Shown here: piece by piece, positions 16,277 to 25,624 of the stretch
Layout of the letters: each line of letters starts with the position of its first letter
How positions within the stretch are numbered: position 1 is the first letter of the stretch
Assembly (NCBI GenBank): GCA_020630975.1
Contig: JAHDID010000039.1
Span: 163-58,149 of the forward strand
DNA length: 57,987 nt
DNA from: Verrucomicrobiota bacterium
GTDB lineage: Bacteria > Verrucomicrobiota > Verrucomicrobiia > Verrucomicrobiales > DEV007
Direction of reading: 5' to 3'
Position numbers and translations under genes: made by a program
Notes under the pieces: generated by a model
What the model was told of the DNA's origin: nothing
The model's database searches: none
Seen by the model: the letters and a program-made list of their open reading frames with translations, nothing else

Positions 16277-16809
16277 CTCTCTATTTCACTGGTAAACCCC
16301 TCATCACTCAAGCCTAGGGACAGGGAATTATCCGCCGCTTTCCTGACTTCATAAAACTGCTTATGCCCACCCGCAGCCAATTCGCGCATCTTTGCCACAG
16401 CATCAGCCCGAAGCGGGAACCGCCCCACACAAAACTCTACCCCATTATCGTCCTGACAATACAGCTCGAAATTAGAAAATCTTAGTTCTGGCGAAACCCA
16501 TTCGAGATCAGCAGAAGTGAATCCGAAATCCACACAAATCCCCTCAACTACCTCCTCAGGGTTTTCCGTTTCGTGTGCGAGCAAAACCACCGTAGCTGGC
16601 CGTGGCGCTTGATGCAAATACTCCAGCATATAGTACCCACCGCTATCCAAAAAGAAACCAGCCACCGCCTTCAATCCAAGCCCATCCTCTTCGAATCGCT
16701 CCCACTCGATCTCATACCGCCCCGTTAACTCCTCCGGCGTGAGATGAAAAGCCACAAACGGATCGTAGCGACCAATAATTGGAAGATTTTTGGGTATCTG
16801 CCTGGGCAT
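16273..16809 (-). CDS. Hypothetical protein coupled to the pseudopilin-like gene
   Basis: I do not recognise a family. The 178-residue product has no signal peptide or membrane helix, is acidic, and contains FVAFHLTPEELTGRYEIEWERF near the start and FCVGRFPLRADAVAKMRELA later. Its last codons overlap the pseudopilin-like gene by four bases (16273-16276), so the two are very likely co-translated. Such pairs of a soluble protein and a pilin-like protein occur in Verrucomicrobia but their role is not known to me. Confidence 0.75.
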   Translation of the reverse strand: MPRQIPKNLPIIGRYDPFVAFHLTPEELTGRYEIEWERFEEDGLGLKAVAGFFLDSGGYYMLEYLHQAPRPATVVLLAHETENPEEVVEGICVDFGFTSADLEWVSPELRFSNFELYCQDDNGVEFCVGRFPLRADAVAKMRELAAGGHKQFYEVRKAADNSLSLGLSDEGFTSEIER

Positions 16810-16997
16810 AGGAAAATCCTGATTAAAGCTATCATGACAAACCCCACGTGAAATGCCAATAAGCTTATACCCTACCTACGCTGAATACACCGACGCAAAC
16901 TCCTTCGAGGCGACGATTTCCCGCCGCAAAACTATTGCAGCGGCTTTAGGGAACCAGCCAATGACTGGCGATCGACTCCAACCAACAACTAACCCAC

Positions 16998-17720
16998 TTA
17001 GGGTGAGGAGGTCGTTTCAGGTAGATCTAGACTAATCCGAGCCGCTACCTTCGCAGCCAACAAGTCGCGCCCCGGATCGGTATAATGAACGTCGTCCGGC
17101 CCCTTTTGATACTTCGCCCGCTGATCACCGATGGCACCATACAAATCATTGATCCCAACCCCATGCTCAGTCATCACCTCTCGAGCCGCTTTATTGAATG
17201 CTTTAGCACGCTGTTCCGTGACCACGATTTTGACCTTTTTCTCACCCTCGACACATGGCGGAGTGGTGATGGCAAAGATCAACTTAGCCTCAGGGCATTT
17301 ATCCTTCATCTGGCGGACAATGCTATCCAAGGACTCGGCGTAGCTCTCTGGGGTAGCTTTGACCTCCTGCGACCAGCCATACCAATCCCAAAGCCCAAAG
17401 TTGAAATGAATCACATCCCAATCTCCCTCGCCCAGCCACTCACCGATGTACTCCGCACCAAAAGCCGACCACCGACAATTGGTAGTCGGCCGATGCACAT
17501 TGGCGCGCCCCTTCAGTAGGGTCCGTACTCTCGGCGTGTAGCCGATCGAGATCGAATCGCCAATAATCAACACCCGAGGCAAAGCCGGATCATCCACCGG
17601 ATTGGCAAACGGCTGTGTGTAGGGATCGGTCTGCTTGTTACTTTTCTGAGCCCATCCAACAGATGGAAACACTAGTGCCAACCAAAGAAGTGAATAGAGC
17701 ACGAATTTCATAGGCACCAT
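16998..17720 (-). CDS. Secreted SGNH/GDSL hydrolase
   Basis: The 240-residue protein has a signal peptide (about residues 1-25, start at Met1 or Met4) and an SGNH hydrolase domain: block I VLIIGDSISIGY with the catalytic Ser near residue 56, block III-like HFNFGLWDWYG, and C-terminal block V DDVHYTDPGRDLLA giving the Asp-His pair. It should remove acetyl or other ester groups from a glycan. The gene begins three bases after the sulfatase stop codon, so the two are almost certainly one operon and may act on the same sulfated, esterified polysaccharide. Confidence 0.92.
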   Translation of the reverse strand: MVPMKFVLYSLLWLALVFPSVGWAQKSNKQTDPYTQPFANPVDDPALPRVLIIGDSISIGYTPRVRTLLKGRANVHRPTTNCRWSAFGAEYIGEWLGEGDWDVIHFNFGLWDWYGWSQEVKATPESYAESLDSIVRQMKDKCPEAKLIFAITTPPCVEGEKKVKIVVTEQRAKAFNKAAREVMTEHGVGINDLYGAIGDQRAKYQKGPDDVHYTDPGRDLLAAKVAARISLDLPETTSSP

Positions 17721-17723
17721 TTT

Positions 17724-19568
17724 TTACTCGCTGACGGCGAGAGCACGCACCGAGTAGTTTTCTTTACTCTCTTTTTCGGTGCGCATCTTGGGGTGACTGA
17801 CGAGGTAGTGATTTTCGTCGACCAGATTCCACACGTAGTGGGTGGTGCCTTCGGGCAAAGTCACCTTAGCTGACTGCCCGTCAGTATCGATCGTGGCTGG
17901 CTGGCGATACCATTCTTCGTATTTGGCACCACCATTGTCAGTCCATATGATCTGGGCGCGCACCACTTTGGCGCCGTTTTCGCTGAAATGAATGGATGCC
18001 GTCTGACCGCTGAGCGAGGTATCGGTCACCACAGCGACATGCTCGGCACCCGGCTGCGCGGGAGTGAAGTCGGGGCTCAAAAATGGCTGACTAGCCGACA
18101 TCTCATCGAGCCTAGCATCGAGCAGTGCCTCCAGTTCTTTCGCCTTCTCAGGCATCTGAGCGGCGAGGTTCTGCGCCTCCTCTATATCGACTCGCTGCGT
18201 GCCAGTCTCTTCATCGTAGAGCTGATACAGCTCATGCTTGGGACCTTTGGCACCGCCTAGATACTGGCGCCAGTTGCGGGTCAGCTTATAGCTCCCCTTG
18301 CGTAGGCTGGTCTGCATACCGGAGTGCGGAAAGTGCCAGAGCATCTCATCGCGCTTGGGGCGCTGCTCGAGATCGGAGGCCAGATATGCCGACAGATCGA
18401 TACCATCTAGCTGCACCTCTGCGCCCTGCTTCGTCCCCGTCCAACTGAGAATGGTCGGGTAAAAATCCAGTCCATTGATAATAGTGTGCGACTGCTTCCC
18501 AGCAGGCACATCGGGACCGATGACGATCAACGGCACGCGGATACCTCCCTCCTGCACATTGATCTTGCCCTTATCCAGCGGGTAGTTATCTGTGATCTGC
18601 TCTCCGGGCACACGCTCCATCCCTCCATTGTCGGAGGTAAAGATTAGGTAGGTATTTTCGATCAGCTTATGGCCTGGCCAGCGGGGATCGTCAGTTTCTT
18701 TGAGGTAGTCGTGGATCCTGCCCACGTGATAGTCCAGAGTCTCGACCATGGCACCGTAGTAGGGATTTTTCTGCCCTTCGATAGGCCAGCCGGTAGGATC
18801 TGTCGGCATATCGACGCCCATACGCTCACAATATTTCTTCAGCAATCGCTCGCTACGAGTGTGGATGGGCGTATGCACCAGCCAGGTGGCGTAGTAGAGG
18901 AAAAATGGCTTGGCTTTGGATTCTTTCAGAAATACCAACGCATCCTCAGAATTCTCATGGCGAGGAAAGCCATTGGCATCGAGGCGATAGGGATCGCCCT
19001 CATCTGCGGTCGCAAAATCCTTCAGGCGATTGTTCATCCTGCGAGTGACGCCGAGATTCATTCTCGAAAAACTAAATCCGTGATCCGGCGGCTGAGGAAA
19101 CGCATGGTGACTGATAGCGCAGTGCCACTTGCCGACACAGCCAGTCGCATAGCCTGCGTCCTGCAGCGCCTCGCCCAGCGTGTAGTCGCTCACTGGCATC
19201 CGCCCGCTGTACCATGGGGATATCACAGGGCTGCGATCGGAGTAGGGAGATGGTGGCTTGCCCCCTACCACGTGAGTCTTCTGCGAGCGAGCTGGGTGTT
19301 TGCCGGATAGTATCGCGACACGAGTCGGTGCACAAGTCGGTGCCGGTGAGTAGCCCTGCATGAACTGCACCCCCTCGGCCGCCAGCTGATCGATACGCGG
19401 CGTGTCGAATGGACAAGGCTCATCCACATCGTAACAACCGACATCCTGCCACCCCAAGTCATCGGTCAGGATCAGGATGACATTCGGCTGCGCTGGCCGG
19501 TCTGCTGCCAGAGCAGGCCCGAACAACGCACAAGCCGATAAGAAAAAGGTAATGACAGAGTGTCTCAT
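17724..19568 (-). CDS. Secreted type I (formylglycine-dependent) sulfatase
   Basis: The 614-residue product has a Sec signal peptide (1-21), metal-binding NVILILTDDLGW (Asp36/Asp37), and the sulfatase signature CAPTRVAILSG with Cys79 as the residue converted to formylglycine. Further family parts are GKWHCAISHH (Lys and His of the active site) and FTSDNGGMERVPGE. A C-terminal extension of about 100 residues looks like a beta-sandwich. It would hydrolyse sulfate esters of algal or animal glycans in the periplasm or outside. The matching formylglycine-generating enzyme is encoded at 6402-7361. It forms an operon with the SGNH hydrolase. Confidence 0.95.
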   Translation of the reverse strand: MRHSVITFFLSACALFGPALAADRPAQPNVILILTDDLGWQDVGCYDVDEPCPFDTPRIDQLAAEGVQFMQGYSPAPTCAPTRVAILSGKHPARSQKTHVVGGKPPSPYSDRSPVISPWYSGRMPVSDYTLGEALQDAGYATGCVGKWHCAISHHAFPQPPDHGFSFSRMNLGVTRRMNNRLKDFATADEGDPYRLDANGFPRHENSEDALVFLKESKAKPFFLYYATWLVHTPIHTRSERLLKKYCERMGVDMPTDPTGWPIEGQKNPYYGAMVETLDYHVGRIHDYLKETDDPRWPGHKLIENTYLIFTSDNGGMERVPGEQITDNYPLDKGKINVQEGGIRVPLIVIGPDVPAGKQSHTIINGLDFYPTILSWTGTKQGAEVQLDGIDLSAYLASDLEQRPKRDEMLWHFPHSGMQTSLRKGSYKLTRNWRQYLGGAKGPKHELYQLYDEETGTQRVDIEEAQNLAAQMPEKAKELEALLDARLDEMSASQPFLSPDFTPAQPGAEHVAVVTDTSLSGQTASIHFSENGAKVVRAQIIWTDNGGAKYEEWYRQPATIDTDGQSAKVTLPEGTTHYVWNLVDENHYLVSHPKMRTEKESKENYSVRALAVSE

Positions 19569-19638
19569 ATATGGGTGATCTCGTGATAATCGCGCTCCCC
19601 AACAGAGGAAAGCGGAGCACCCACTTTTACACCCGCAA

Positions 19639-20385
19639 TTAGCGATCTGTCAGGTTTTTTTCGATCTCTTGATCCTTGCGCAGCGAGAGGTAATTTTCGC
19701 CCACAGATGGATCATCCTCGGTCTCTTTTTTGAGGTTGCCGATGTTGGTCTCGGTGTATTGCACATCGCCATCAGAGTCTTGGATCACCAAAAGCCAACC
19801 ATAGTATTCCCAGCCACCGATATTGGTGCTATCGCGGTCTGAATCATACTCAGTGACGACGGGGTCACACTCGTACTCAAACTCCTGACCGGCGGCCACA
19901 CTGATGTCGAAAGTCTCTTTGGCGAGGACTTTTCCGTAATTCTCTGCTCGGTCGGCGAAACGCTTGGTCTGCTGCGCGATCAAAAAGATCGTGCCTTTGC
20001 CGCCCGTCATATCGACATCTCGAGAGTCATTCTCCACCTGCACCTTGGCGGTGATCGTCTGAGTCTCCATGTAGCTACTGCCCGGCACATTTTTGCGACG
20101 GCGACCCACTGGCACTTTGATCAAGAGATTGGCCCTAGCCTTCGGAGCCGCTTCCACGATCCTTTTCTGCGATTCTGCATCGAAAATATCTGCCTTCACC
20201 GTGAAAATCGCCCCATCTGGTACTCGTTTGATCTTCACATTCTTACTCGATTCCGTGAAAGCGAGCACCTCCACAGTCATCGCTCGGCCCTTCAGGTCTT
20301 TTACTTCGATCGAGCCCGCCGCTAAGATCAGCGAAGGAACAAAGGCAAAAATACTAGCGATAAGAACAAAACAGCGCGATTTCAT
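19639..20385 (-). CDS. Secreted SHD1-like domain protein
   Basis: The 248-residue protein has a signal peptide (1-22, ending LILAAG) and an N-terminal module (GRAMTVEVLAFTESSKNVKI, then VKADIFDAESQKRIVE) that resembles the SLA1-homology-like domain often found in Planctomycetes and Verrucomicrobia exported proteins. The rest is a beta-rich domain without cysteine or catalytic motif (SRDVDMTGGKGTIFLIAQQT). Function unknown. It is the same direction as the sulfatase operon, 70 bp upstream of it, and could be its first gene. Confidence 0.82.
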   Translation of the reverse strand: MKSRCFVLIASIFAFVPSLILAAGSIEVKDLKGRAMTVEVLAFTESSKNVKIKRVPDGAIFTVKADIFDAESQKRIVEAAPKARANLLIKVPVGRRRKNVPGSSYMETQTITAKVQVENDSRDVDMTGGKGTIFLIAQQTKRFADRAENYGKVLAKETFDISVAAGQEFEYECDPVVTEYDSDRDSTNIGGWEYYGWLLVIQDSDGDVQYTETNIGNLKKETEDDPSVGENYLSLRKDQEIEKNLTDR

Positions 20386-20582
20386 AAGTTGAAAGATTGA
20401 GGAATGATAGACGAAGCCACCATTGCAAAAATGCAGCTATTTTGTAGCCCGTCAATATCTCTCAAAGCTATCTAGTGCTGAGGCAGTTGGGAAGGAAAGC
20501 TTTGTAAAAGTAATGTAATAAGCCTTGATAAAGCCTGTTCAAACGAATATAAAACAAATCCGCTAAACCACCACACTTCACT

Positions 20583-21620
20583 TTGAGCGCGACCGCTATA
20601 ACAACCGAAGACCAATCATCATCCAAACGAGCCGCAGGCACTCGCCGCCCGCTAGAGCGGGTGATGCGCATCCACGAGATGGTCAGCCGCACCCACTTCC
20701 CCAACTGCTCAACTATCGCTAAAGAGCTAGAGGTGAATCGCAAAACCATCCAGAGGGATATCAACTTCATGCGCGACGAGATGGATTTGCCCATCGAGTA
20801 CAGCGACGCCAACCACGGCTACCACTACACCCGCCCGGTCAGTGAGTTTCCGTTTCTCAAAACTACGGCAGAGGACCTCGTGTCTCTGATCCTAGCGCGA
20901 AATGCTCTCGATCCCCTACGCGGCTCAGCCCTCGAGGCGACTCTACGCAGCGGCTTTCAGAGACTGCAGGCATCGATGAGTGAGCAGGTCACCATCCCGT
21001 GGTCGGATCTGGACCAGGCTTTTTCGGTGAAATCGATGGGCATGACCGAGCGCGATATCTTCCTCTTCAACCGTCTAGCTGAAGCCGTACTGGAGAGTCG
21101 CGAGATCACTTTCGAATACACCAAACTCAACTCCACTGAGTCGGAGAAGCGCCGTGTCAGACCGTTTCACCTCGCTGAGGTCGATGGCGGCTGGTACGTG
21201 ATCGGCTGGGATCTCGCTCGCGATGCTAAACGCACCTTCGCCGTGCAGAGGATGAAAGGCGTGAACGTGACGCAAAAGAAATTCGTCCGCCCCCAGGGCT
21301 TTTCCCTAGAGGACCACTTCGCCGGTAGCTTCGGCGTGTGGGCGGGCGATACGACCAGCGGAGAGACCTATCGGGTGAAAATTCGTTTCACCGGCTTTGC
21401 CGCTCGTATCGTATCTGAACGCCGCTGGCATCCCAGCCAAGAGATCGAGAACCTCGACGAAAGTGGCGAAGCTATCGAACTAACTCTCGATCTAGCCGCC
21501 CTAGAGGATGTCGTGCGCTGGGTGCTCGGCTTTGGCTCGCAGGCTGAGGCGATCGAGCCTCCTGAATTTAGACAAATGGTATCGGATGAACTGGAGAAAG
21601 CGGCTCAGAGATACCGATAA
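20583..21620 (+). CDS. WYL-domain transcriptional regulator (YafY-like)
   Basis: The 345-residue product has an N-terminal helix-turn-helix (CSTIAKELEVNRKTIQRDIN, about residues 43-62) and a C-terminal WYL domain with WYVIGWDLARDAKRTFAV and a WCX-like tail (VVRWVLGFGSQAEAI). WYL proteins bind nucleic acid or nucleotide ligands and often respond to DNA damage. The open frame starts at a TTG (20583) with no good ribosome site; GTG/ATG codons at RVMRIHEMV, 26-27 codons in, are alternatives. The ClpX-like gene follows after 71 bp in the same direction, which suggests co-transcription. Confidence 0.88.
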   Translation: MSATAITTEDQSSSKRAAGTRRPLERVMRIHEMVSRTHFPNCSTIAKELEVNRKTIQRDINFMRDEMDLPIEYSDANHGYHYTRPVSEFPFLKTTAEDLVSLILARNALDPLRGSALEATLRSGFQRLQASMSEQVTIPWSDLDQAFSVKSMGMTERDIFLFNRLAEAVLESREITFEYTKLNSTESEKRRVRPFHLAEVDGGWYVIGWDLARDAKRTFAVQRMKGVNVTQKKFVRPQGFSLEDHFAGSFGVWAGDTTSGETYRVKIRFTGFAARIVSERRWHPSQEIENLDESGEAIELTLDLAALEDVVRWVLGFGSQAEAIEPPEFRQMVSDELEKAAQRYR

Positions 21621-21691
21621 CCCATCGTTTCAATCGGGCCTATTCGTCCGATGAGACAAATTCCCACTAACCAACAACTCAACACACAACC

Positions 21692-23374
21692 ATGGCAGAT
21701 AAAAAAGACGGCAACGGCGGCGATGACGACGACCACAAGAACAACCCGCCATTCCCAGATCCAGAGGAACTATCGAAAAAGCTCACTGATTTTCTGAAAA
21801 ACAGCTTCGGCGATAATATTTCATTCAGCACCGTCGGTGATGGCTTCAATCCTTTCACTCAGGAATCGAGTGGTGGCGGTGAAGGCCACGATCTACGCAC
21901 CGAGAAACCCGAGGAGGATGAAGACCGGACGATCTTTGATTTCGACTACATACCGAAAGAAATAAAGGCGCATCTCGACCGCTTTGTGATCCAGCAGGAT
22001 GACGCCAAGCGCGCCCTATCGATAGCCGTCTGCGATCACTACAACCACGCCAAATACCTGGACCGTCTGCAGCGCAAAGATCCTGAGGCAGCCGAGGCTG
22101 TGGAGTTTAATAAACAAAACGTCATCGTAGTCGGCCCCACTGGCTGCGGAAAGACCTATCTGATCAAACACATCGCCGAACTGATCGGAGTGCCATTCGT
22201 AAAAGCAGACGCCACGAAATTCTCCGAGACCGGCTACGTCGGCGCCGATGTCGATGACCTAGTGCGCGAGCTAGTGCGCAAAGCCGATGGCGATGTGGAG
22301 CTGGCTGAGTATGGCATCGTCTACATCGACGAGATCGACAAAATCGCGACTCGCGGCAACAGCATGGGACGCGATGTGAGTGGGCGCGGAGTTCAGACGA
22401 CTTTGCTAAAACTCATGGAGGAGACCGAAGTCCCGCTGACCAATCCTCAAGATATCCAGAGCCAGATGCAGGCGATGTTTACCATGGGCAAGATGGGCGG
22501 CAAAAGCAAAGACACCATCAATACTCGCCATATCCTGTTCATCGTCAGCGGAGCATTTTCCGGACTCGAGGAGATCATCGAGCGCCGTATCAGCAAAGGT
22601 GCTATCGGCTTTGGCGAGGATCGTCAGGCGGTATTGACCAGCAGCAAAAAGACAGCCGAGCATCTGACGACTGGCGACTTTTTGGAATTCGGTTTTGAGG
22701 CCGAGTTTATTGGGCGCCTGCCGGTACGTGTGGTCTGCGACTCTCTAGAAGCCGAGGATCTCTTCCAAATCATGAAACACTCCGAAGGCAGTTTGATCCG
22801 CCAATATGAGCGAGAATTCGAAAGCTACGGTATTCATGCCCAATTCGAAGATGGCGCACTACAGAGCATAGCCGAGCTCGCTGCCGAAGAGAAGACTGGA
22901 GCCCGTGGACTGATCACTGTGTGCGAGCGACTGCTACGCAATTTCAAATTCGAGCTACCCGGCACCGCTATCACCGAGCTGGCTGTGGATGCCGATACTG
23001 TAGACGACCCCAGTGGCTCTCTGAATCGCCTATTAGAGTCAGCCGCACAGATCGGCGACTCGAAGCTACTGGGCGAGATCACCGCTTTTCGCCGGAAGTT
23101 TGAGGAAAGTCACGGGGTAAGAATCGTGCTCGAGGCCGATGCCATCGCCGAGATCGATACCATCGCCAAATCCCGCAACCAAAGCGCTCTCAATGTGTGC
23201 GACGAACTGTTTCGCGACTACCAGTTTGGACTGAAACTGATCCAGAATAACACGGGCAGACACACCTTTCACCTCGGTGCGGAGGCTGTGCGAAATCCCG
23301 ATAGCTACCTGAGCGATCTGGTGCTAGCCAGCTATCAGGGTGGCGCCGGAGGGGCCATCAGCGCCGAGGGCTAA
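21692..23374 (+). CDS. ClpX-like AAA+ unfoldase without zinc-binding domain
   Basis: The 560-residue product has an acidic, low-complexity N-terminus in place of the ClpX zinc-binding domain, then a full ClpX-type AAA+ module: Walker A GPTGCGKT (residues 148-155), pore loop GYVG (181-184), Walker B IVYIDE (209-214), the IGFG loop (305-308) that docks ClpP, and FIGRLPV with KTGARGL in the small domain. About 130 further residues follow the normal ClpX end and include a second helical region ([20 protein letters not shown]). It likely unfolds proteins for ClpP. A canonical clpX may exist elsewhere. Proximity to a WYL regulator suggests stress control. Confidence 0.88.
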   Translation: MADKKDGNGGDDDDHKNNPPFPDPEELSKKLTDFLKNSFGDNISFSTVGDGFNPFTQESSGGGEGHDLRTEKPEEDEDRTIFDFDYIPKEIKAHLDRFVIQQDDAKRALSIAVCDHYNHAKYLDRLQRKDPEAAEAVEFNKQNVIVVGPTGCGKTYLIKHIAELIGVPFVKADATKFSETGYVGADVDDLVRELVRKADGDVELAEYGIVYIDEIDKIATRGNSMGRDVSGRGVQTTLLKLMEETEVPLTNPQDIQSQMQAMFTMGKMGGKSKDTINTRHILFIVSGAFSGLEEIIERRISKGAIGFGEDRQAVLTSSKKTAEHLTTGDFLEFGFEAEFIGRLPVRVVCDSLEAEDLFQIMKHSEGSLIRQYEREFESYGIHAQFEDGALQSIAELAAEEKTGARGLITVCERLLRNFKFELPGTAITELAVDADTVDDPSGSLNRLLESAAQIGDSKLLGEITAFRRKFEESHGVRIVLEADAIAEIDTIAKSRNQSALNVCDELFRDYQFGLKLIQNNTGRHTFHLGAEAVRNPDSYLSDLVLASYQGGAGGAISAEG

Positions 23375-23402
23375 ACTTCTTCGGCACTGCACTTGCATTC
23401 AG

Positions 23403-24221
23403 TTAAGCACCCGCGACTCGATCTATCGTCGCCTCACTGGCGACGCTATTTCGGCCTGTATCGCCGCGAAAGCAAGACGACACAAACTGACGAAACAACT
23501 TCACGAGGAAAACTGAATTGTAGTAAAGATATCGATGCCAAAGCCTACGTGGCTCCATGATCAGTCGATACAGCCAACTCAAACCTAATGGGCCCAACCA
23601 CTTAGGTGAATCTTTCTTGGTGCCGGCATTCACATCAAAAGCGAAACCAACGGCCAATGCCGCCCCCACTGAAAGCTGGTCTTTATTGGCATTGATCCAC
23701 TGCTGTTGCTTGGGTGTTCCCAGCCCCACCCACAGCATATCAGGCTTGGCGGCATTGATATCGTCTATAATACTCGCCTCATCTTCGGCGCCGAAATAGC
23801 CATTGCGAGAACCGGCGATCTTCAGATCGGGTTGAACCTCCTTAAGGTTCTTCAGCAACGCATCTAGGCACTCCTGATTGCCACCGAGGAAGTAGTGAGT
23901 CAGACCAGTGTCGCCGTGGCGCACGAAGTAATCGAGGAAATCCGGTCCATACACCCTCTTATTGGTTCGCCCACCCATCAGCGAGACCGCCCATGTGAGC
24001 ACCTGGCTATCTGGCACATACCAATCGACTTTCGAAGTCTCACCGTAGAATTTTTCATCTACAGAGCGCATCGCGACGATATGGACATTAGTAAAATCAA
24101 CCGACAGTGGCTCTGGCGCACCAGACTTACAGACCTCTTCGAGAGCAGATGTCAGACGAGCACTATCAGTTATTTCGCATTTGGTATTCAGTACCTCCAC
24201 AGGCATAGATTCGGATTTCAT
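23403..24221 (-). CDS. WecG/TagA/CpsF family glycosyltransferase
   Basis: The 272-residue product has the family layout: VDFTNVHIVAMR, then VPDSQVLTWAVSLMGG (the DG.G..W-like block), RVYGPDFLDYF, THYFLGGNQECLDALL, and LWVGLGTPKQQQWI (typically VGLGxPKQExW), ending with LGLSWLYRLIMEPRRLWHRY. WecG/TagA enzymes add N-acetylmannosaminuronate or N-acetylmannosamine to lipid-linked glycan during capsule, teichoic-like or enterobacterial common antigen synthesis. The sugar here is unknown. It is 35 bp downstream of the epimerase gene and surely co-transcribed. Confidence 0.93.
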   Translation of the reverse strand: MKSESMPVEVLNTKCEITDSARLTSALEEVCKSGAPEPLSVDFTNVHIVAMRSVDEKFYGETSKVDWYVPDSQVLTWAVSLMGGRTNKRVYGPDFLDYFVRHGDTGLTHYFLGGNQECLDALLKNLKEVQPDLKIAGSRNGYFGAEDEASIIDDINAAKPDMLWVGLGTPKQQQWINANKDQLSVGAALAVGFAFDVNAGTKKDSPKWLGPLGLSWLYRLIMEPRRLWHRYLYYNSVFLVKLFRQFVSSCFRGDTGRNSVASEATIDRVAGA

Positions 24222-24256
24222 GTTTTGAGGAGAAGGGTAAAAAAAGGGTAAAATAG

Positions 24257-25312
24257 TTACGCAGAGACAGCGTTGTAGATCTCGGTCAGAATGCCTTTGA
24301 TATCATAGCGATAAGCCCAGTTCGGGTAATGCTGCTGAAATTTCCTGACATCACTCACCCACCAGATGTGATCTCCGATGCGGTTGTCATCCTCCAGAGT
24401 ATAGTTGAGTTTATTCCCGGTGATCTCTTCACACATCGCAATCGCTTCCAACATCGAGCAATTCGAGTGGCGGCTACCGCCTATGTTATAGACCTCGGCT
24501 ACACGCGGAGCTTGGTAGAACTCCATGAATGCCGATACGAGATCATATGCATGGATATTGTCTCTTACCTGCTTACCTTTGTAGCCGAAAACTCGGTAAG
24601 GACGCTCGGTAGCGACACACTTCATCAGATACGATAGAAATCCATGCAGCTCAGCTCCTGCGTGAGCTGGTCCCGTCAGACAGCCCCCGCGAAAACAAGC
24701 CGTCTTCATATCGAAATAGCGGCCATACTCCTGCACCAGGATATCGGCAGCCACCTTGCTAGCCCCAAAGAGAGAGTGCTTCGACTGATCGATCGACATA
24801 TCCTCGTCGATCCCATACTCGAAGTAACCATGAGCAGAATCAATTTCCCAGCGAGTCTCTTGCTCCACTAAAGGCAATGTATTGGGACGATCGCCATAGA
24901 CCTTATTGGTGCTGGTAAAAATAAACACCGCATCAGGAGCCGACACACGTGTCGCTTCCAGTAGGTTCAGTGTGCCAGTCGCATTCACACCAAAGTCCGT
25001 GTGAGGCTCCTTGGCCGCCCAGTCATGCGAAGGCTGTGCCGCCGTGTGCACGACGATCTCAATATCTGAAGAATACTCCGCAAACAACGCTTCGACCGCC
25101 TCTCGATCCCGAATATCAATATCACGAGGGGAGAACTTGTCTGAAAGATCCACCAATGAAGCGACAGAATCTTTCGTAGATGCTTCAGCACCAAAGAAAT
25201 ACGAACGCATGTCGTTGTCTATCCCGACTACGTTGAAACCTTCTTCCAACAGACGTTTTACAGTCTCTGATCCAATTAATCCTCCCGATCCGGTTACAAT
25301 AGCAGTTTTCAT
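24257..25312 (-). CDS. NAD-dependent epimerase/dehydratase (CDP-paratose epimerase-like)
   Basis: The 351-residue product is an extended short-chain dehydrogenase: [11 protein letters not shown] nucleotide motif at residues 6-16, the dinucleotide Asp in [33 protein letters not shown], and [19 protein letters not shown]. Its closest pattern is the CDP-paratose/tyvelose 2-epimerase group. The usual catalytic Tyr of YxxxK seems replaced by Phe (LFGASK); this may be normal for the subgroup. It should modify a nucleotide sugar for the WecG-type transferase that follows. A 300-bp AT-rich region upstream probably holds the promoter. Confidence 0.9.
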   Translation of the reverse strand: MKTAIVTGSGGLIGSETVKRLLEEGFNVVGIDNDMRSYFFGAEASTKDSVASLVDLSDKFSPRDIDIRDREAVEALFAEYSSDIEIVVHTAAQPSHDWAAKEPHTDFGVNATGTLNLLEATRVSAPDAVFIFTSTNKVYGDRPNTLPLVEQETRWEIDSAHGYFEYGIDEDMSIDQSKHSLFGASKVAADILVQEYGRYFDMKTACFRGGCLTGPAHAGAELHGFLSYLMKCVATERPYRVFGYKGKQVRDNIHAYDLVSAFMEFYQAPRVAEVYNIGGSRHSNCSMLEAIAMCEEITGNKLNYTLEDDNRIGDHIWWVSDVRKFQQHYPNWAYRYDIKGILTEIYNAVSA

Positions 25313-25624
25313 TTTTTATAATTAACGACAGTTTTTAGTAATTACCATTGTTATTTTGCGATTTATCATAATTAAATGAAGTTTTCGCGAATATTTGCAG
25401 AACAGCAAAACCCACTGTCGTTTCCGGCCTTTCACGACTTACAAAATCGACATCAAAAACCTGTGAGGCTACAGCAACAGCGGGCAATCAATCAGGTCCC
25501 AAAAACGGCTCCCCAAGTGAAAGTAGGAACCTCTGCTAGTGTCTGAGCCTCAGCTAGACACGAGGAGTCACAAAAAATATCCCCTCTGCGGCTCTAGCGC
25601 CCTTCAGTGGGAGGAGTTTCGATC
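25313..25624. other. Intergenic region upstream of the epimerase gene
   Basis: The half next to the epimerase start (25313-25400) is AT-rich (TTATAATTAACGACAG) and is the likely promoter area for the epimerase/glycosyltransferase pair. The other half belongs to the 3-prime side of the PEGA protein gene region. No open frame, RNA or repeat was recognised. Confidence 0.5.

Noticed and set aside
18669-19310. 213-codon plus-strand frame
   Set aside because: Antisense to the sulfatase gene; a shadow frame.
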